From: Arabidopsis thaliana
Taxonomy: Eukaryota; Streptophyta; Magnoliopsida; Brassicales; Brassicaceae
Direction of reading: 5' to 3'
NCBI RefSeq assembly: GCF_000001735.4
Contig: NC_003070.9
Span: 5,022,001-5,086,000 of the forward strand
DNA length: 64,000 bases
Part shown: positions 10,163 to 21,925 of the stretch, piece after piece
Numbering within the stretch: position 1 is the first letter of the stretch
How the letters are laid out: every line of letters begins with the position of its first letter
The notes under the pieces: model-generated
What the model was told of the DNA's origin: nothing
Seen by the model: the letters and a program-made list of their open reading frames with translations, nothing else
The model's database searches: none
Program-made: the position numbers and the translations under genes

Positions 10163-13100
10163 TCATGCATCTGTTTCGCCAATGGCCAAACTCCTGAAGC
10201 TTGAGCGATCTTTCAATAAAGGATTGCTGGTGATCAGATCGTCTACATTTGGAAGTTTTAGTGAAGGAGGATGTCTCAGGAGCTTCTTCAAGTCAGACTG
10301 AAGAGGGAGAGTAGAGTGAGAGTGTTAAGCTCAATCATGTGGCTAAAACATGGATGGCAAAGAATCTACAAATTTTACCTGAACAACATCATGAAGATGA
10401 GAAACTTCTTTTCCCTCTAACAAGCCAACCTTCTCAAGGTTTTTAATATAACCATTTAGATGATTCAGCACATAATGTGTTACTTGTCTTGTTTTCAAAA
10501 CACTCAAAACCTGACAAATATATTGGCCAATATCAGCCTATCAGTTAATCCTGACAATTTAATGGGTTTCAAAAAAAAGTATATGGTTCCAAACCTGAGG
10601 AAATGAATCACGGACATCTTCCAAGAACTGTTTTGCTTCTTCTCCTTCCACCTCACTTTCATTGATTACAGTAGAGGCAATGTTACTGTTACCTGTGTAA
10701 AGAAAAAAGCACATTCTCAGGTAAATGATGGACCAAAGGTTTTCATTCAAGTCTGTATTCGTGAGCTAATATGCAGAGTCTTAAACGAATTTAACATAGA
10801 GATATTATTTAACAGAACAGAGTGATGCATACCTAGAAAGATATGCAATTGCTGTCGCGCAATCCTATGGGCACGGAGAAATGCAGAAGAAATGTAACAA
10901 GCAGATTCCAGTCTTTCAACGATCAAATGCGTGACTAACTTGTGGGGGATAATTTTTGACTGAAGAAACTTGTAGTAATTTGGGAAATGAACACGCGGTT
11001 CTAAACCCCTCCAGTCGCTTAAAGAACTGGTAGAAACAAGGTCAAGTGCCTCATCTACTGATTGCATCAAAACATTAGCAGTACATTGTGTTATTCTCCC
11101 ATCATCAAGCATCTCCCAGTAAGCTGCCTGGACACCTGATACAGGCAAGAGTCTCGAATCAATAGCTACTTTTGGAACGACACTAGTTTGACAATGAGAA
11201 GAATTTACTACGCATTGTGAAATACCATTTAAGAAGCGTATACGTATGTCCATTATATTCGTAGGGTCAAGACTTCCAGCTTCGTACCCATCGTGAGGAT
11301 TAACTTGTCTCCCTTCTAAATCTTTCAAGCTTGAAATATGTCTTATAACTGTAGGCCAGTCAGCAGATCCAAGCTCCTCGTCATCTCCAAGATTTTCAAA
11401 AGCTTTTAAAGCAGTCTTCATCATTTCAAACTTTGTATACTCCAATATTCGTTTCTGTCAATAGAAAAAGAGGAGCATTATCATTATATTTCTGAAGCAT
11501 TAGTTGCAAAGATTGTGCGTGTATATACATTAGAAGGATCGGTGACAGATTCTGAAGCAGGTTGATTCCCAATCTCTAACTACCTATTCTCGGTTTGTAA
11601 AACGCACAAACCTAAGCTAATATACCCACAACTGCAGAAGGATGCAGTCATTTGTGCATGTATAAAGACGGATGATCAGAGGTTCCATTATCTACCCATA
11701 TATCCTGTCTTTGCTTTTTAGATTTGAAAAGTAGCAGCACAAGAGAATATAGGATTAACATACTGACCTTAGTGGCCGTTAAAGTGTCCATGCGAAGAAG
11801 GTGCAAGAGCAATTGGGTAGTGGATCCATTAACAACCAAAGTTAGGAAAACAATCCCACCTGTGAGGAATAGAAACTGCAAAACAGCTGAAACACATCAA
11901 GATAACAAAAAGAGCCTCCAGAAAGAAATTCAAAAGTAGTTCATACTGTGTTTCAGAACTCACCCTTGTTCCCGTATCTGAACTGAGATATGAATTTCCA
12001 CTTGATTGCTGAATCATATGACCGAGAGCTATAGTATGTCAGAGAAAAGGAAATGGGAACATGAATATAAAAGATTTGAAAACAGATTTGAAATTAGTAG
12101 ATATTGCTCTTGCATGAATGAAATGCCATTTCTTCAGAACTCACTTTTACAGATAGAGCGAGCGACAGCGAAACAGCACCCCTTAATCCAGACCACGTGA
12201 GTATGATGGATTCCTTCCAATCCAACCCATAGCCAGAACGGCATAGCAATGGGTACAAAACTCCAACAACAACACAGCGGGAAAGTTGGACATACAAGTA
12301 TAAGAGGAAAAGGAAGCTCCACGAGTTTCCTGAAAAGAACGTTACGAGTAATGAATGGTCCTCTTAACCCCAATATATGTCAAAAAGAAAGCTACTGCGG
12401 TAATGGTATCAGGAATTAGCGATGTTATCCGTTAATCATGACGAATTCTAGGAGAAAACCTCCCTTTACATCTTCCAAGAACAAAATAAAAAAAAAATCC
12501 GGACGTAGAATAATAAATTGTGAAGAGACACCTTTGTAAGATATTGTCTGACCGCTAAGAACGCTTTCAGCGATAATAACTCCACTGCAATTCACAAGAG
12601 ACACACATGCAATGATCTTGTATCAATCAGGTATCGGCTAAAACATCGTCTGCAGTATTTTGTTTGTAAAATAACCAGTAAATTTTTGTTTTCGAATCTT
12701 GCCAGACAGTTCGTACCTGAGCATAAAAACTAGTGTATTTGCAATGTAAGCGGCCATTTCCCTACAAAAGTTATAGGGCAATCATAAAAATATAATATAT
12801 ACATGTAAAGATTTCCTTTGATTTGACGAAAAAAGAACACTGAGTTGTGAAATACCAGAAGTGATGCAGACTCTGGTGACTGTCCCCCTTAAAAGCTGTC
12901 CTTGCAAATGCAGCGAAAAACCTATTACAATTATGTTATGAACAATGGCTTTTTGACACATAACAACAGAAAGAAGGGATAATTTACCACGACTTACATC
13001 CCCAAAATCATGACAGTCAAAATTCCAGAAACCCCAGCCCACTCTTGAGCCTGTACATAGTAGAAATTTCTTAGGTTTCCTAGAGATTTAAGATTCTCCA

Positions 13101-14439
13101 TTGGGGACTAAGTTATGTAGAAGAGAAGAGCATACAGTGTAATAGGCGAAATAGCTCGCTGAAAGTGTTACAGTGATCTGAGCCACCGTGTCATTGAATA
13201 TGAATTTAAGCCAAAAAACTGATGCAATTCCAAAAGCTAGACCAATGCCTACACTAAAAAACCAGAACAACATAAGCGGAGAAAAGAAGACAGCGACATA
13301 CAATACTACTAACAAAGGAAAATAATCCATACGCTCCGAATGAGTTTTGGACAAGAAATTTGATTATGGAACCCCAATCAGAGTTATGCCCCATCACCAT
13401 CTTGAAGAATAATTGAAAAACCACAACCGATACCCTGAATAATCCAAACAACTAAGCTTGATCATATATGACATAACATCACCTTGATGCTAAACATAAG
13501 AGTTTGACATGGTTACCCATCGTTCATGAGAGATTCCCCATCAATTAACGTGGTCATCTTCTTACTAGCACCAAGCTCCTTTAGCAAAGCAACAACAGCC
13601 ACGGGGTCGGTAGCTCCTAAAAGTCCTCCAAGCAACAATGATGTTTTCCAGTCCCAGTTATATGGAAAAGTAAGCTACAAGAGCATAACTCGAAAAAATT
13701 GTTAAGTTAATTGAAGCTCACTTAATCACAGTCGAAAATGTTGAAGCTAGTTAAAGTACCTTTATAAGAGCTCCGAGACAAAAGGTGGAAATCAGAACTC
13801 CAGGTCCAGCAAGCAGAACCATTTGTCCCATACATCTCTACCAATGATGTAAAACAATCAATACCAGGAACCAACACAGCCAAGGAAGTAGCTCAATCAG
13901 GAAAGTAAAAACCTTGATCTGGTGCACATCCATGGAGAATGAGCTCTCGAAAAGAAGAACAGGGAGAAAAACAGCCAAAAGTAGGTCAGGGTTGATACCA
14001 TTCCCTGTAAAGTTGCCATTTTTTAGAGCTCGTAATCTAACAGTATGGAGAAGAGAAAATACAGTAGCTTACAGATACGAATTCCATGGCCGAGCTTCCC
14101 AAGGTTATGCTTAGTTCCATATTCTACAGAAGCAAAAAAATCCAAAATTTAACTACTTTCTAAAATCTTCCACGAAATTGAAACTGAGCTATAAAGCTTA
14201 ATGAGCAAACAAATAAGACCTAGGGATCCGAGAAAAATGCCGATGACGAGAAGAACGACGGTGTACGGAACTCTAGTGCCGTTAAACAAATATCTACAAG
14301 CGGTGCCGAGAACCAGCGAAGTTCCCGCGAAAATAACAGCATCAACAGGACTCGAATCGTTCTCAGCTGAATACGAAGAAGATGCAATTGCTTTCTCCGG
14401 TGATTTGTACGGCAACGCCGCGCCGATTATACTCGTCAT
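10163..14439 (-). CDS. NHX8: Plasma-membrane-type Na+(Li+)/H+ antiporter, SOS1 paralogue without long tail
   Basis: Nineteen phase-compatible GT-AG exons join to 756 aa: 14439-14220, 14123-14073, 14004-13913, 13837-13760, 13674-13517, 13434-13333, 13253-13136, 13050-12998, 12921-12856, 12761-12717, 12584-12532, 12329-12145, 12008-11964, 11875-11768, 11454-11226, 11135-10833, 10692-10595, 10510-10379, 10297-10163. The N-terminal 450 residues form the CPA1 exchanger membrane domain, with FLPVLLFESSF, GATDPVAVVALLKELG and the ND motif in ESLMNDG. A cytosolic stretch matching the proximal SOS1 tail follows and ends at ETDA-stop, where SOS1 (about 1146 aa) continues into its cyclic-nucleotide-like and autoinhibitory regions. 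NHX8 is known as a plasma-membrane Li+ exporter. The intron 11225-11136 is 90 bp and free of stops. Confidence 0.95.
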
Positions 14440-15575
14440 CTCCGGTAGAAAGAAGCAAACGATCAATCTTTCGTTTTGCCAGTGATTACGGTCAAAGATG
14501 CTTTTACCGAACCGAATCTGCTTCGTTTAAGAGTGAACCAAGATTGAATCTAGTCTGGTTTGGCTTGACCTGTTTTATTTCGGTTACGTCTGGTTTTCTA
14601 TCACTAATTTGAACGAAAATTTGAGAAATCTTAATACGTTTTTGATTAGGTTTCTGTTTTCTTTGCTAGATATGAATGTAGTTACTGGATTATACTACTC
14701 TGTTCAAATGAAGGGTACATATATTTACATGAACCAAATTATGAAATAACAAAACCGACTCACTCTAGTCTCTAAACTTAACTAGTGTCACTTTTGTTTG
14801 TTTGTTTTGATCCATACTTCAATGTATCTTGTTCAAATTGTTTGATTTTATTTTTGGTATAAGTGGCTACATTGTAATTTCTTGCTGATTCAATCTATAA
14901 ATCGAAAACCTTAAATTATCCATGCCTCAAAACGATGCACGTTGTGTATAAATGAGAATTTTAAATTGTTTAGTTTCTATAATTGCTGTCATGACGTGAG
15001 ATCATGCAAAGCAATTACGTACGATAACGCACGTAAAGGAAAAATGATTATCAGATTCATATATTTTTTTTTTCAAAAACTTGGTCTCGTGTAACATCAT
15101 TCGTCATTCTTCATATTCACTATACTATAACCACAAAAGATATTAAAAAAATAGTCACTCCACTCCACATCTAATACAAAGAAGTAATAATTTAACTATT
15201 CAAAATTTATGAAGTGTTAATACGATAAGATTTTCGACCCAAGGAAAAAAAACACTATAAGATACATAGGTTTGGCAGAACAATTAGTTCGCTCACTGCC
15301 TACATATTCTTTTTTTGGTTTAATTAGCCTACATATGGGAAAATGATTTGTATTTTGTTAAATGCCACTCACATTTGTTATAAATAATTAGTCTTGGTTT
15401 CAAAAGCCATATATTTATGAATTTATAGACATTGATATTTATTTTTATGGTTGGAAATGGTATAAAGTATTATTGACTATAGTTTTTTTATGTATTTTTC
15501 TTATGAAATAAAGTGAGAAAATAATAAAAATATTAAAATTTGTGTAGCTGACTCGAGTTTGATTGAAGTCTTTGG
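14440..15575. other. Divergent intergenic region NHX8 / TMN2
   Basis: Shared upstream region of two divergent genes. It is AT-rich and nothing coding was recognised. The minus-strand leader of NHX8 must lie just right of 14439, and the TMN2 core promoter sits at the right edge. Confidence 0.5.
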
Positions 15576-15584
15576 TATATAAAT
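15576..15584 (+). promoter_or_regulatory. Putative TATA box of TMN2
   Basis: TATATAAAT lies 85-93 bases upstream of the TMN2 start codon, followed by a CT-rich stretch (CCTCCATTTTTCTCCCTCTTC) that would form the leader. Confidence 0.5.
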
Positions 15585-15668
15585 ATTGTCGTTATTTCCT
15601 CCATTTTTCTCCCTCTTCTCCCAAATAAAAAAAGTTACTCAGATCTCACGATTTGAGCAGAATACGCA

Positions 15669-18199
15669 ATGAGGACACCGACGACGATTCTCCTTCTTGT
15701 CGGAGCTATCCTCTTCTCCGGCGCCGGCTATGTCAGATCCGACGCCTCCGACCACCGTTACAAGGAAGGAGACACCGTTCCTCTCTACGCCAACAAGGTC
15801 GGCCCATTTCACAATCCAAGGTAAACGGAAACATCTATTCTAGATCTGAGCTTCAGATCTGAGGTTGTTTCCCATTCTTAAGCCTGAGGATGATAAATTG
15901 ATCGTTTATTGTTGAATCTGTTGCTATTGAATTGAGTAACGACATTGATAACTGAGTACACTGCAAAATGCGTAATGTTAAAACCAAAGAGTGAAAGAAG
16001 AAACTACATTTGGAATGTTTTTCGTTTATGTGATGGATCTGTCTTAGATTTGAATACTATTATATGACTGATTTTGGTTTTGTTCAATGATGATTGCAGT
16101 GAGACGTATCGATATTTTGATCTTCCCTTCTGTATCCCAGGTATGCTTATATCTTTACTAGCTTAATCACACGATTTGTGTTTAAGCCGCAACTGATTTG
16201 TGTGACATCTCCTGATTCGATCATCCCATTATTGAATATGGTTTATAGAGGGTGTGAAAGAGAAGAAGGAAGCTCTTGGCGAGGTTCTAAACGGGGATCG
16301 GCTAGTTAGCGCTCCATACAAGCTCAACTTCAGAGATGAAAAAGAGTCTGAGGTATACTGCAACAAGAAGTTGAGTAAAGAAGAGGTCAAACAGTTCAGA
16401 AAAGCTGTTGAGAAGGACTACTACTTCCAGATGTACTATGATGATCTACCTATCTGGGGATTCATTGGAAAGGTTGACAAGGATATCAAATCTGATCCGA
16501 GTGAATTCAAATATTTCTTGTACAAGCACATTCAGTTTGAGATTCTATACAATAAGGACCGTGTGATCGAGATCAGTGCTAGAATGGATCCTCATTCGCT
16601 TGTGGATCTCACTGAGGATAAGGAAGTTGATGCAGAGTTTATGTACACTGTGAAGTGGAAGGAAACTGAGACTCCTTTTGAGAAAAGAATGGAGAAGTAC
16701 TCTATGTCTTCTTCTCTTCCACATCATTTGGAAATCCACTGGTTCTCCATTATTAACTCCTGTGTCACTGTCCTTCTTTTGACTGGATTCCTTGCAACTA
16801 TCTTGATGCGAGTCCTCAAGAACGATTTCATGAAGTAAGTTTCAAGTTTCCTCACTGTCGACTGTTTTACACTTGTCTATCTCATCTAACCTTATTCCAA
16901 TGCTTAAAAGGTATGCTCAAGATGAGGAAGCTGCTGATGATCAAGAGGAAACTGGATGGAAGTACATTCATGGCGATGTGTTTCGGTTCCCTACTCACAA
17001 TTCTTTATTTGCTGCATCGCTCGGTAGTGGCACTCAATTGTTCACGCTGTAAGTCTCTCATAACTCGAATACTTTCCATCTGGATACACTTTCATCCATA
17101 TCCGCATTTCTTCTTACTGTAACTAACTGTAGCTTTTCCTTTTATTCCATGTCATCAGCACCATATTTATTTTCATGCTTGCTCTTGTTGGAGTGTTCTA
17201 CCCATACAACCGAGGAGCACTCTTTACCGCTTTGGTGGTCATTTACGCTCTCACTTCTGGAATTGCCGGATACACATCTGCCTCTTTCTACTGTCAACTT
17301 GAAGGAAAAAGCTGGGTAAATATTTACACATGATGAGAATCATCCCTGTCTCTCAAAAAATCATCTTCAACTGAAATAAACAACTTCTCCCTTTTTTGAC
17401 ATTATTGCAGGTGAGGAACTTGTTACTCACTGGATGTCTCTTCTGTGGCCCATTATTCCTAACCTTTTGCTTCCTTAACACCGTAGCCATCACCTACACT
17501 GCAACCGCTGCATTACCCTTTGGAACCATTGTGGTGATCGTCCTTATATGGACTCTAGTTACCTCACCTTTACTCGTTTTGGGTGGTATCGCGGGTAAAA
17601 ACAGCAAAGCAGAGTTCCAAGCACCATGCCGTACAACCAAATATCCTCGTGAGATTCCACCACTCCCTTGGTACAGAAGTGCTATTCCTCAGATGGCCAT
17701 GGCTGGTTTTCTTCCTTTCAGTGCCATCTACATCGAGCTTTACTACATTTTCGCTAGTGTCTGGGGTCACCGGATCTACACCATCTACAGCATCTTATTC
17801 ATCGTTTTCATCATTCTCATCATCGTCACTGCTTTTATAACCGTTGCCTTGACTTACTTCCAACTCGCTGCTGAAGATCACCAATGGTGGTGGAGGTTCG
17901 TTAAACTCAGCTAATCGTCTCTATTCTTTTCTCTCTGACCATGAGAACTTGAGTCTGATTCTACAAATTTCTATTGCAGATCATTCCTATGTGGTGGATC
18001 GACCGGTTTGTTTATCTACGCATACTGCTTATACTATTACTACGCACGATCAGACATGTCGGGTTTTATGCAAACCTCGTTTTTCTTCGGATACATGGCT
18101 TGCATTTGCTACGGATTCTTCTTAATGCTCGGAACAGTTGGCTTCCGCGCAGCCCTCCTCTTTGTCCGTCACATTTACCGGTCGATCAAATGCGAGTAA
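15669..18199 (+). CDS. TMN2: Transmembrane 9 superfamily (endomembrane protein 70) protein
   Basis: Seven exons (15669-15820, 16100-16140, 16249-16834, 16911-17048, 17159-17315, 17411-17895, 17980-18199) join in phase to 592 aa, as I recall for AT1G14670. A cleavable signal peptide (about 1-25, ILLLVGAILFSGAGYV) precedes a luminal domain of about 240 residues with YFDLPFC. A nine-span hydrophobic C-terminal half follows, beginning at HWFSIINSCVTVLLLTGFLA. The extreme C-terminus RSIKCE contains KCE, which fits the KXD/E Golgi-retention signal of this family. Members are Golgi/endosomal proteins implicated in trafficking and membrane-protein sorting; the biochemical activity is not established. 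The TMN2 symbol is from memory and less sure than the family. Confidence 0.93.
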
Positions 18200-18860
18200 G
18201 AAGGTCTGTACACCAATCTTCTTATGTTGATTTCCTTCTTCTTCTTCTGCCTTCTTACGAATTTTGCTTAGAACAAAGAAGATAAAGAGATAGGTTGTTA
18301 GAAAGAAGAGAGACACAAAGACAATGTCTGATTATTTTCTAAAGAAGCATCTCTTCTCATTAGAGGTTTTAGCGAGAGTCTCTCTTCTTCTCTCTTTATT
18401 TTGGGCTACAGAAATTAAATTACTTGTATCCTTTCTATATATTTTACCTATTGTAAAAGACTATCAATACCTTTGAATTCGAGTTTCTTTGTATCTAATA
18501 AATTTCAAAACACACATATTTTCTCCTTCATATATATCTTCAGTCTATACTGCACAATAAAAATAATAATTTGAAGATGTAACTAAATAAATATTGGAGA
18601 GCTAAATTGAAGTAAATTGCATATTTTTGTACTTGTTTGGATCCAATTGAAAGATCCAAGGTTGATACCACCGACATACAAGGACATAGTGTTAGCTCTT
18701 TAATGGGCCAAAATCTCGGCCCAACTATAAATGGTTTCATTGACCAATAATTAGTGCCACTGATTTCAATTTTGAAATTCGAATCCTCCTCCTTTGGAAT
18801 TCAGAAACCCTAGAGTTCTTCAGCGAGCGAACTCTGTCTGCGATTTCTTGTTGATTCTAA
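18200..18860. other. TMN2 3' flank and promoter of the coiled-coil gene
   Basis: The TMN2 3' untranslated region probably fills the first 300 bases, with a TCTAATAAATTTC signal near 18494. The rest holds the promoter of the next gene. Spacing between the two same-strand genes is about 660 bases. Nothing else recognised. Confidence 0.5.
18704..18732 (+). promoter_or_regulatory. TGGGCC / GGCCCAA site II pair with TATA-like CTATAAAT
   Basis: TGGGCC at 18704 and GGCCCAA at 18718 are oppositely oriented GGCCCA-type elements. CTATAAAT follows at about 18725, 130 bases upstream of the coiled-coil gene's ATG. The arrangement is typical of broadly expressed, proliferation-linked plant promoters. Confidence 0.5.
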
Positions 18861-19733
18861 ATGGATCTCTCGCGAGAAGTCGATGACTTTATCAAAGAGA
18901 CAATCGATCACTCTTTAGGGCTTCCGATATCCATGGACGTTCTCCAGAAAAAGCTCTACACGGCGGAAGAATCTCAGCGTCGTCTCCGTGAACAGTATCT
19001 ATCTCTGGTTTCGAGATTGAAAGAGAAAGAAAAAGTAATCGATCTCGTTAGATCCGAAGCGAGTATGAATGCCCAGTCGCTGAAGAAATTCGTCGAAGAG
19101 AATCAGAAATTGGGAAGCGAGCGCGAGGATTTGGTGAATCAGTGTAAGAAGTGGGAAAAAGAATGCTTTCTTTATCATCAAGATCGTGAATCACTCATGG
19201 AGTTCGGGAACGAAACTGACGAAAGGGCTAGAGAAGCAGAATCTAGGGTTCGTGAATTGGAGGAAGAAGTTAGAAAAATGTCTGATGAAATCAAGAGCCG
19301 GATCGAATCTGAAGAAGATTGTTTGGTTGATTCAATATTGGCATCGTTCGTTAGTAAAGATGAGAGTATATCATTGGGGCGTATCTTCTTGGAGGCTAAT
19401 AGTGAAGAAGACAAATGTTGTGAAACTTTGTTGAGGAAATGGGATCAGTTAAAGCCAACGACGCAAAAGTTTGTGTCTTTAGTGTCAATGGTGAAGAGAA
19501 TTGAAAAGGAGAAAGAATGTCTCATTATGAATCTTGCTAAAGCAGAGCAAGAAGTTGAACTTGTGAGCGAGCAAAACAGAGAGCTGGATAGAGAAAACCG
19601 CAAGTTTTTGAGGCAATGTTCTGCAGAGAGAAGCCATGGATCTAACAAGTTCAACAAGAGAAAGAGTATCAAGATGATGAGTAGTCCGATTGAGAAGAGG
19701 ATTGAATTGAGCAGCCAAGAATTTATCGATTGA
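18861..19733 (+). CDS. Coiled-coil protein of unknown function
   Basis: Single-exon frame of 290 aa from ATG 18861 (AT1G14680 by position). The protein is very polar, with long predicted coiled coils at about residues 28-145 (heptad-like LKEKEKVIDLV, RVRELEEEVRKMSDEI) and about 205-255 (RIEKEKECLIMNL, EVELVSEQNRELDRE). A basic C-terminus follows (NKFNKRKSIKMM, then KRIEL), which could be a nuclear localisation signal. No enzymatic domain, membrane segment or signal peptide is seen. I do not recognise a characterised family. A structural or chromosome/cytoskeleton-associated role is possible but is speculation. Confidence 0.85.
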   Translation: MDLSREVDDFIKETIDHSLGLPISMDVLQKKLYTAEESQRRLREQYLSLVSRLKEKEKVIDLVRSEASMNAQSLKKFVEENQKLGSEREDLVNQCKKWEKECFLYHQDRESLMEFGNETDERAREAESRVRELEEEVRKMSDEIKSRIESEEDCLVDSILASFVSKDESISLGRIFLEANSEEDKCCETLLRKWDQLKPTTQKFVSLVSMVKRIEKEKECLIMNLAKAEQEVELVSEQNRELDRENRKFLRQCSAERSHGSNKFNKRKSIKMMSSPIEKRIELSSQEFID

Positions 19734-20379
19734 TGAAGTTTAGATCCAATGCTGATGAGTGGTTTTGTTTGAATCTCTTTTGGTAATTATTATGAATATG
19801 AATGAGCAGTTCTGGCTATTGTTTAGATTGGTAGAGAAAACAGTAATGGAATGTTTGTGAGGGACAAGCTCTGACTATAAGCACAATGCAATATGTATAA
19901 AATATGAGACTTGGAACATTCTCTCTCACATTGGAAACACTGAATTTTAAAAATTATACATTTCCATAATGGTCTACCTCTACCACTAGTATAATTCATT
20001 TGACCATTAGTGTGCTAACCAATGTGGTTGTGTTTTTACCATCTGTTTTGTACAATATAAGTCTCTAATTGGCTTCTTCATCATCTTCTTTGTTTCCAAG
20101 AAATCTCTTTAGGCTTTAAAAAAGATGTCTAAAAGACTAAAAAGAGTGGGCTTTGGTTTTTGTCTTCTTCTCAAATGGCTTTCTTAATCAGTTTGTGATC
20201 GTTCACTTACCAAACGTAAAAAAGGTAAAGTCTTCATAGAAAGCCCTTTAGATATTTTTATATTATTGTGAGAAGAAGATATTTTCTTTTTTTAAAATAG
20301 AACAATTTTTTAGGGTTGTCTCTTCCGAGTCGGGGACTTAAAATAAAAACGCTGTCTTTCCCTATCTTTGAGATCTCTC
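19734..20379. other. Intergenic / BPC2 promoter
   Basis: 3' flank of the coiled-coil gene and upstream region of BPC2. Runs of A/T are present. No gene recognised. Confidence 0.5.
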
Positions 20380-20557
20380 TCTCTTCTTGTGTTTTTTTTT
20401 TCTTATCTTCTTTCTCATAAAAAGTCTCTCTCCTCTCTCTTCCTTGCGTCTTCTCTTTCCCCAATCTCTCTCAGGTTTCTCTTTCCTCTCTCACCAGAAG
20501 GGCAAAAAAATTCCCTTAAAGAGTCCCCCGTTTTTGTTTAACCCCCTCTTCTCTCAT
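20380..20557 (+). promoter_or_regulatory. CT-rich leader exon of BPC2 (GA repeats on the opposite strand)
   Basis: Dense TCTCTCTC/CTCTCTTC tracts run through this region before a donor at 20558 (CAT|GTAAGT). The open frame seen here is only polypyrimidine sequence, not a gene. BPC proteins bind GA/CT repeats, so this leader is a plausible autoregulatory target of the protein it precedes. That regulation is inference. Confidence 0.55.
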
Positions 20558-21076
20558 GTAAGTTTTCTCTCTCCTAATCCATTTCCCATCTTAACTAACA
20601 TCATCTCTCTCCCTTTCTCTTTCTCCAATTTCTATATTACAATGGGTCCTTTTTGTGTGTACTGTACCTCGCTTTTCTCCATTTCTTAGTATTGGGTTTT
20701 GGAAACCATTGATTCATGTCTTGTTTCATTAGATCTTGCTCTGGATTTCCCAGATCTATGGATCTGCATGTGGGTTTTGGTCAAAAATGTCTAATGGTGT
20801 TGCAATTCCCTAAAGGAATTCATCTTTATCCATTTCACCTTATTTTTGTTTCTGGGTATCTCCAAGATCTAATCTTTTTCCTATTGAATCATAATTACAT
20901 TGTTTGTTGCTGAAAATATAGAAATGTTTAGCTTAATTCAGATATAGATCTTTGTGTATTTCTGTGCATTTAGGACAGAGAACTCTTGAGTTTGATTGGT
21001 TCTGTCTGAATTTGGATCTGAATCTCTTAATTGTTATGTGTAGTTGAATTTTGTTTTGTAATGATGTTTTTTGTAG
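20558..21076 (+). other. Leader intron of BPC2
   Basis: A 519-bp GT-AG intron with donor CAT|GTAAGT and acceptor TTTTTTGTAG|ATC, ending 9 bases before the BPC2 start codon. It is T-rich, as expected. Leader introns of this kind often raise expression in plants. Confidence 0.7.
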
Positions 21077-21085
21077 ATCTTTGAA

Positions 21086-21925
21086 ATGGATGACGATGGG
21101 TTTCGTAATTGGGGTTACTATGAACCAGCTGCTGCTACCTTTAAAGGTAATCTCGGTTTGCAGCTAATGTCTACCATTGATCGGAACACTAAACCGTTTT
21201 TACCTGGGCGGGATCCGAATCTAATGATGGGGCCTAACGGGTCATATCACCACCAAGAGCCTCCTATCCACATGAGCTACAATTGGATTAACCAACAGAA
21301 GGATAAGTTCTTCAATATGTTGCCTGTTACAACAGCCACTCCTAACTACGGTAATGTCCTTCCCGAAACTTCGTCTGCTCCGTCGATGCAGATGAATCTC
21401 CATCATCATCTTCAAACCGAGGAGAATCCGGTTAAGTTGGAAGAAGAGATTGTTGTTCAGACTAAGAAGAGAAAGACCAATGCAAAAGCTGGCTCGACTC
21501 CAAAGGCTAAGAAGCCAAGGAAACCAAAGGATGAGAACAGTAACAACAACAACAACAACAACACGAATGTTACTCGAGTTAAACCCGCTAAGAAAAGTGT
21601 TGACTTGGTGATCAATGGAGTGAGTATGGACATTTCGGGTCTTCCTGTTCCTATCTGCACTTGCACTGGAGCTCCTCAGCAATGCTACCGTTGGGGATGT
21701 GGCGGTTGGCAGTCTGCTTGTTGTACCACAAACATCTCAATGCATCCATTACCAATGAGTACTAAACGCCGTGGAGCGAGGATCTCGGGAAGGAAGATGA
21801 GTCAAGGCGCGTTTAAGAAGGTTCTTGAGAAACTTGCTTCTGATGGGTTTAACTTTGGGAATCCGATTGATCTTAAGAGCCATTGGGCAAGACATGGAAC
21901 TAACAAGTTCGTCACAATCAGATGA
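21086..21925 (+). CDS. BPC2: GAGA-repeat-binding transcription factor, BASIC PENTACYSTEINE class I
   Basis: Uninterrupted 279-aa coding exon. The N-terminus MDDDGFRNWGYYEP is the class I BPC signature. A Lys-rich nuclear localisation region (KKRKTNAKAG, KAKKPRKPK, about 128-150) and an Asn run (about 152-160, encoded by AAC/AAT triplets) follow. The C-terminal DNA-binding domain carries the five conserved cysteines in ICTCTGAPQQCYRWGCGGWQ plus CC, and ends in WARHGTNKFVTIR. BPCs bind GA-rich sites, recruit Polycomb components and control homeotic and KNOX genes. Start choice is firm because the N-terminal motif begins at this ATG. Three class I paralogues exist; BPC2 is chosen from locus order and sequence memory. 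Confidence 0.95.
   Translation: MDDDGFRNWGYYEPAAATFKGNLGLQLMSTIDRNTKPFLPGRDPNLMMGPNGSYHHQEPPIHMSYNWINQQKDKFFNMLPVTTATPNYGNVLPETSSAPSMQMNLHHHLQTEENPVKLEEEIVVQTKKRKTNAKAGSTPKAKKPRKPKDENSNNNNNNNTNVTRVKPAKKSVDLVINGVSMDISGLPVPICTCTGAPQQCYRWGCGGWQSACCTTNISMHPLPMSTKRRGARISGRKMSQGAFKKVLEKLASDGFNFGNPIDLKSHWARHGTNKFVTIR

Noticed and set aside
20387-20689. 100-aa frame upstream of BPC2
   Set aside because: Low-complexity Ser/Leu/Phe translation of the CT-rich leader and intron; no domain.
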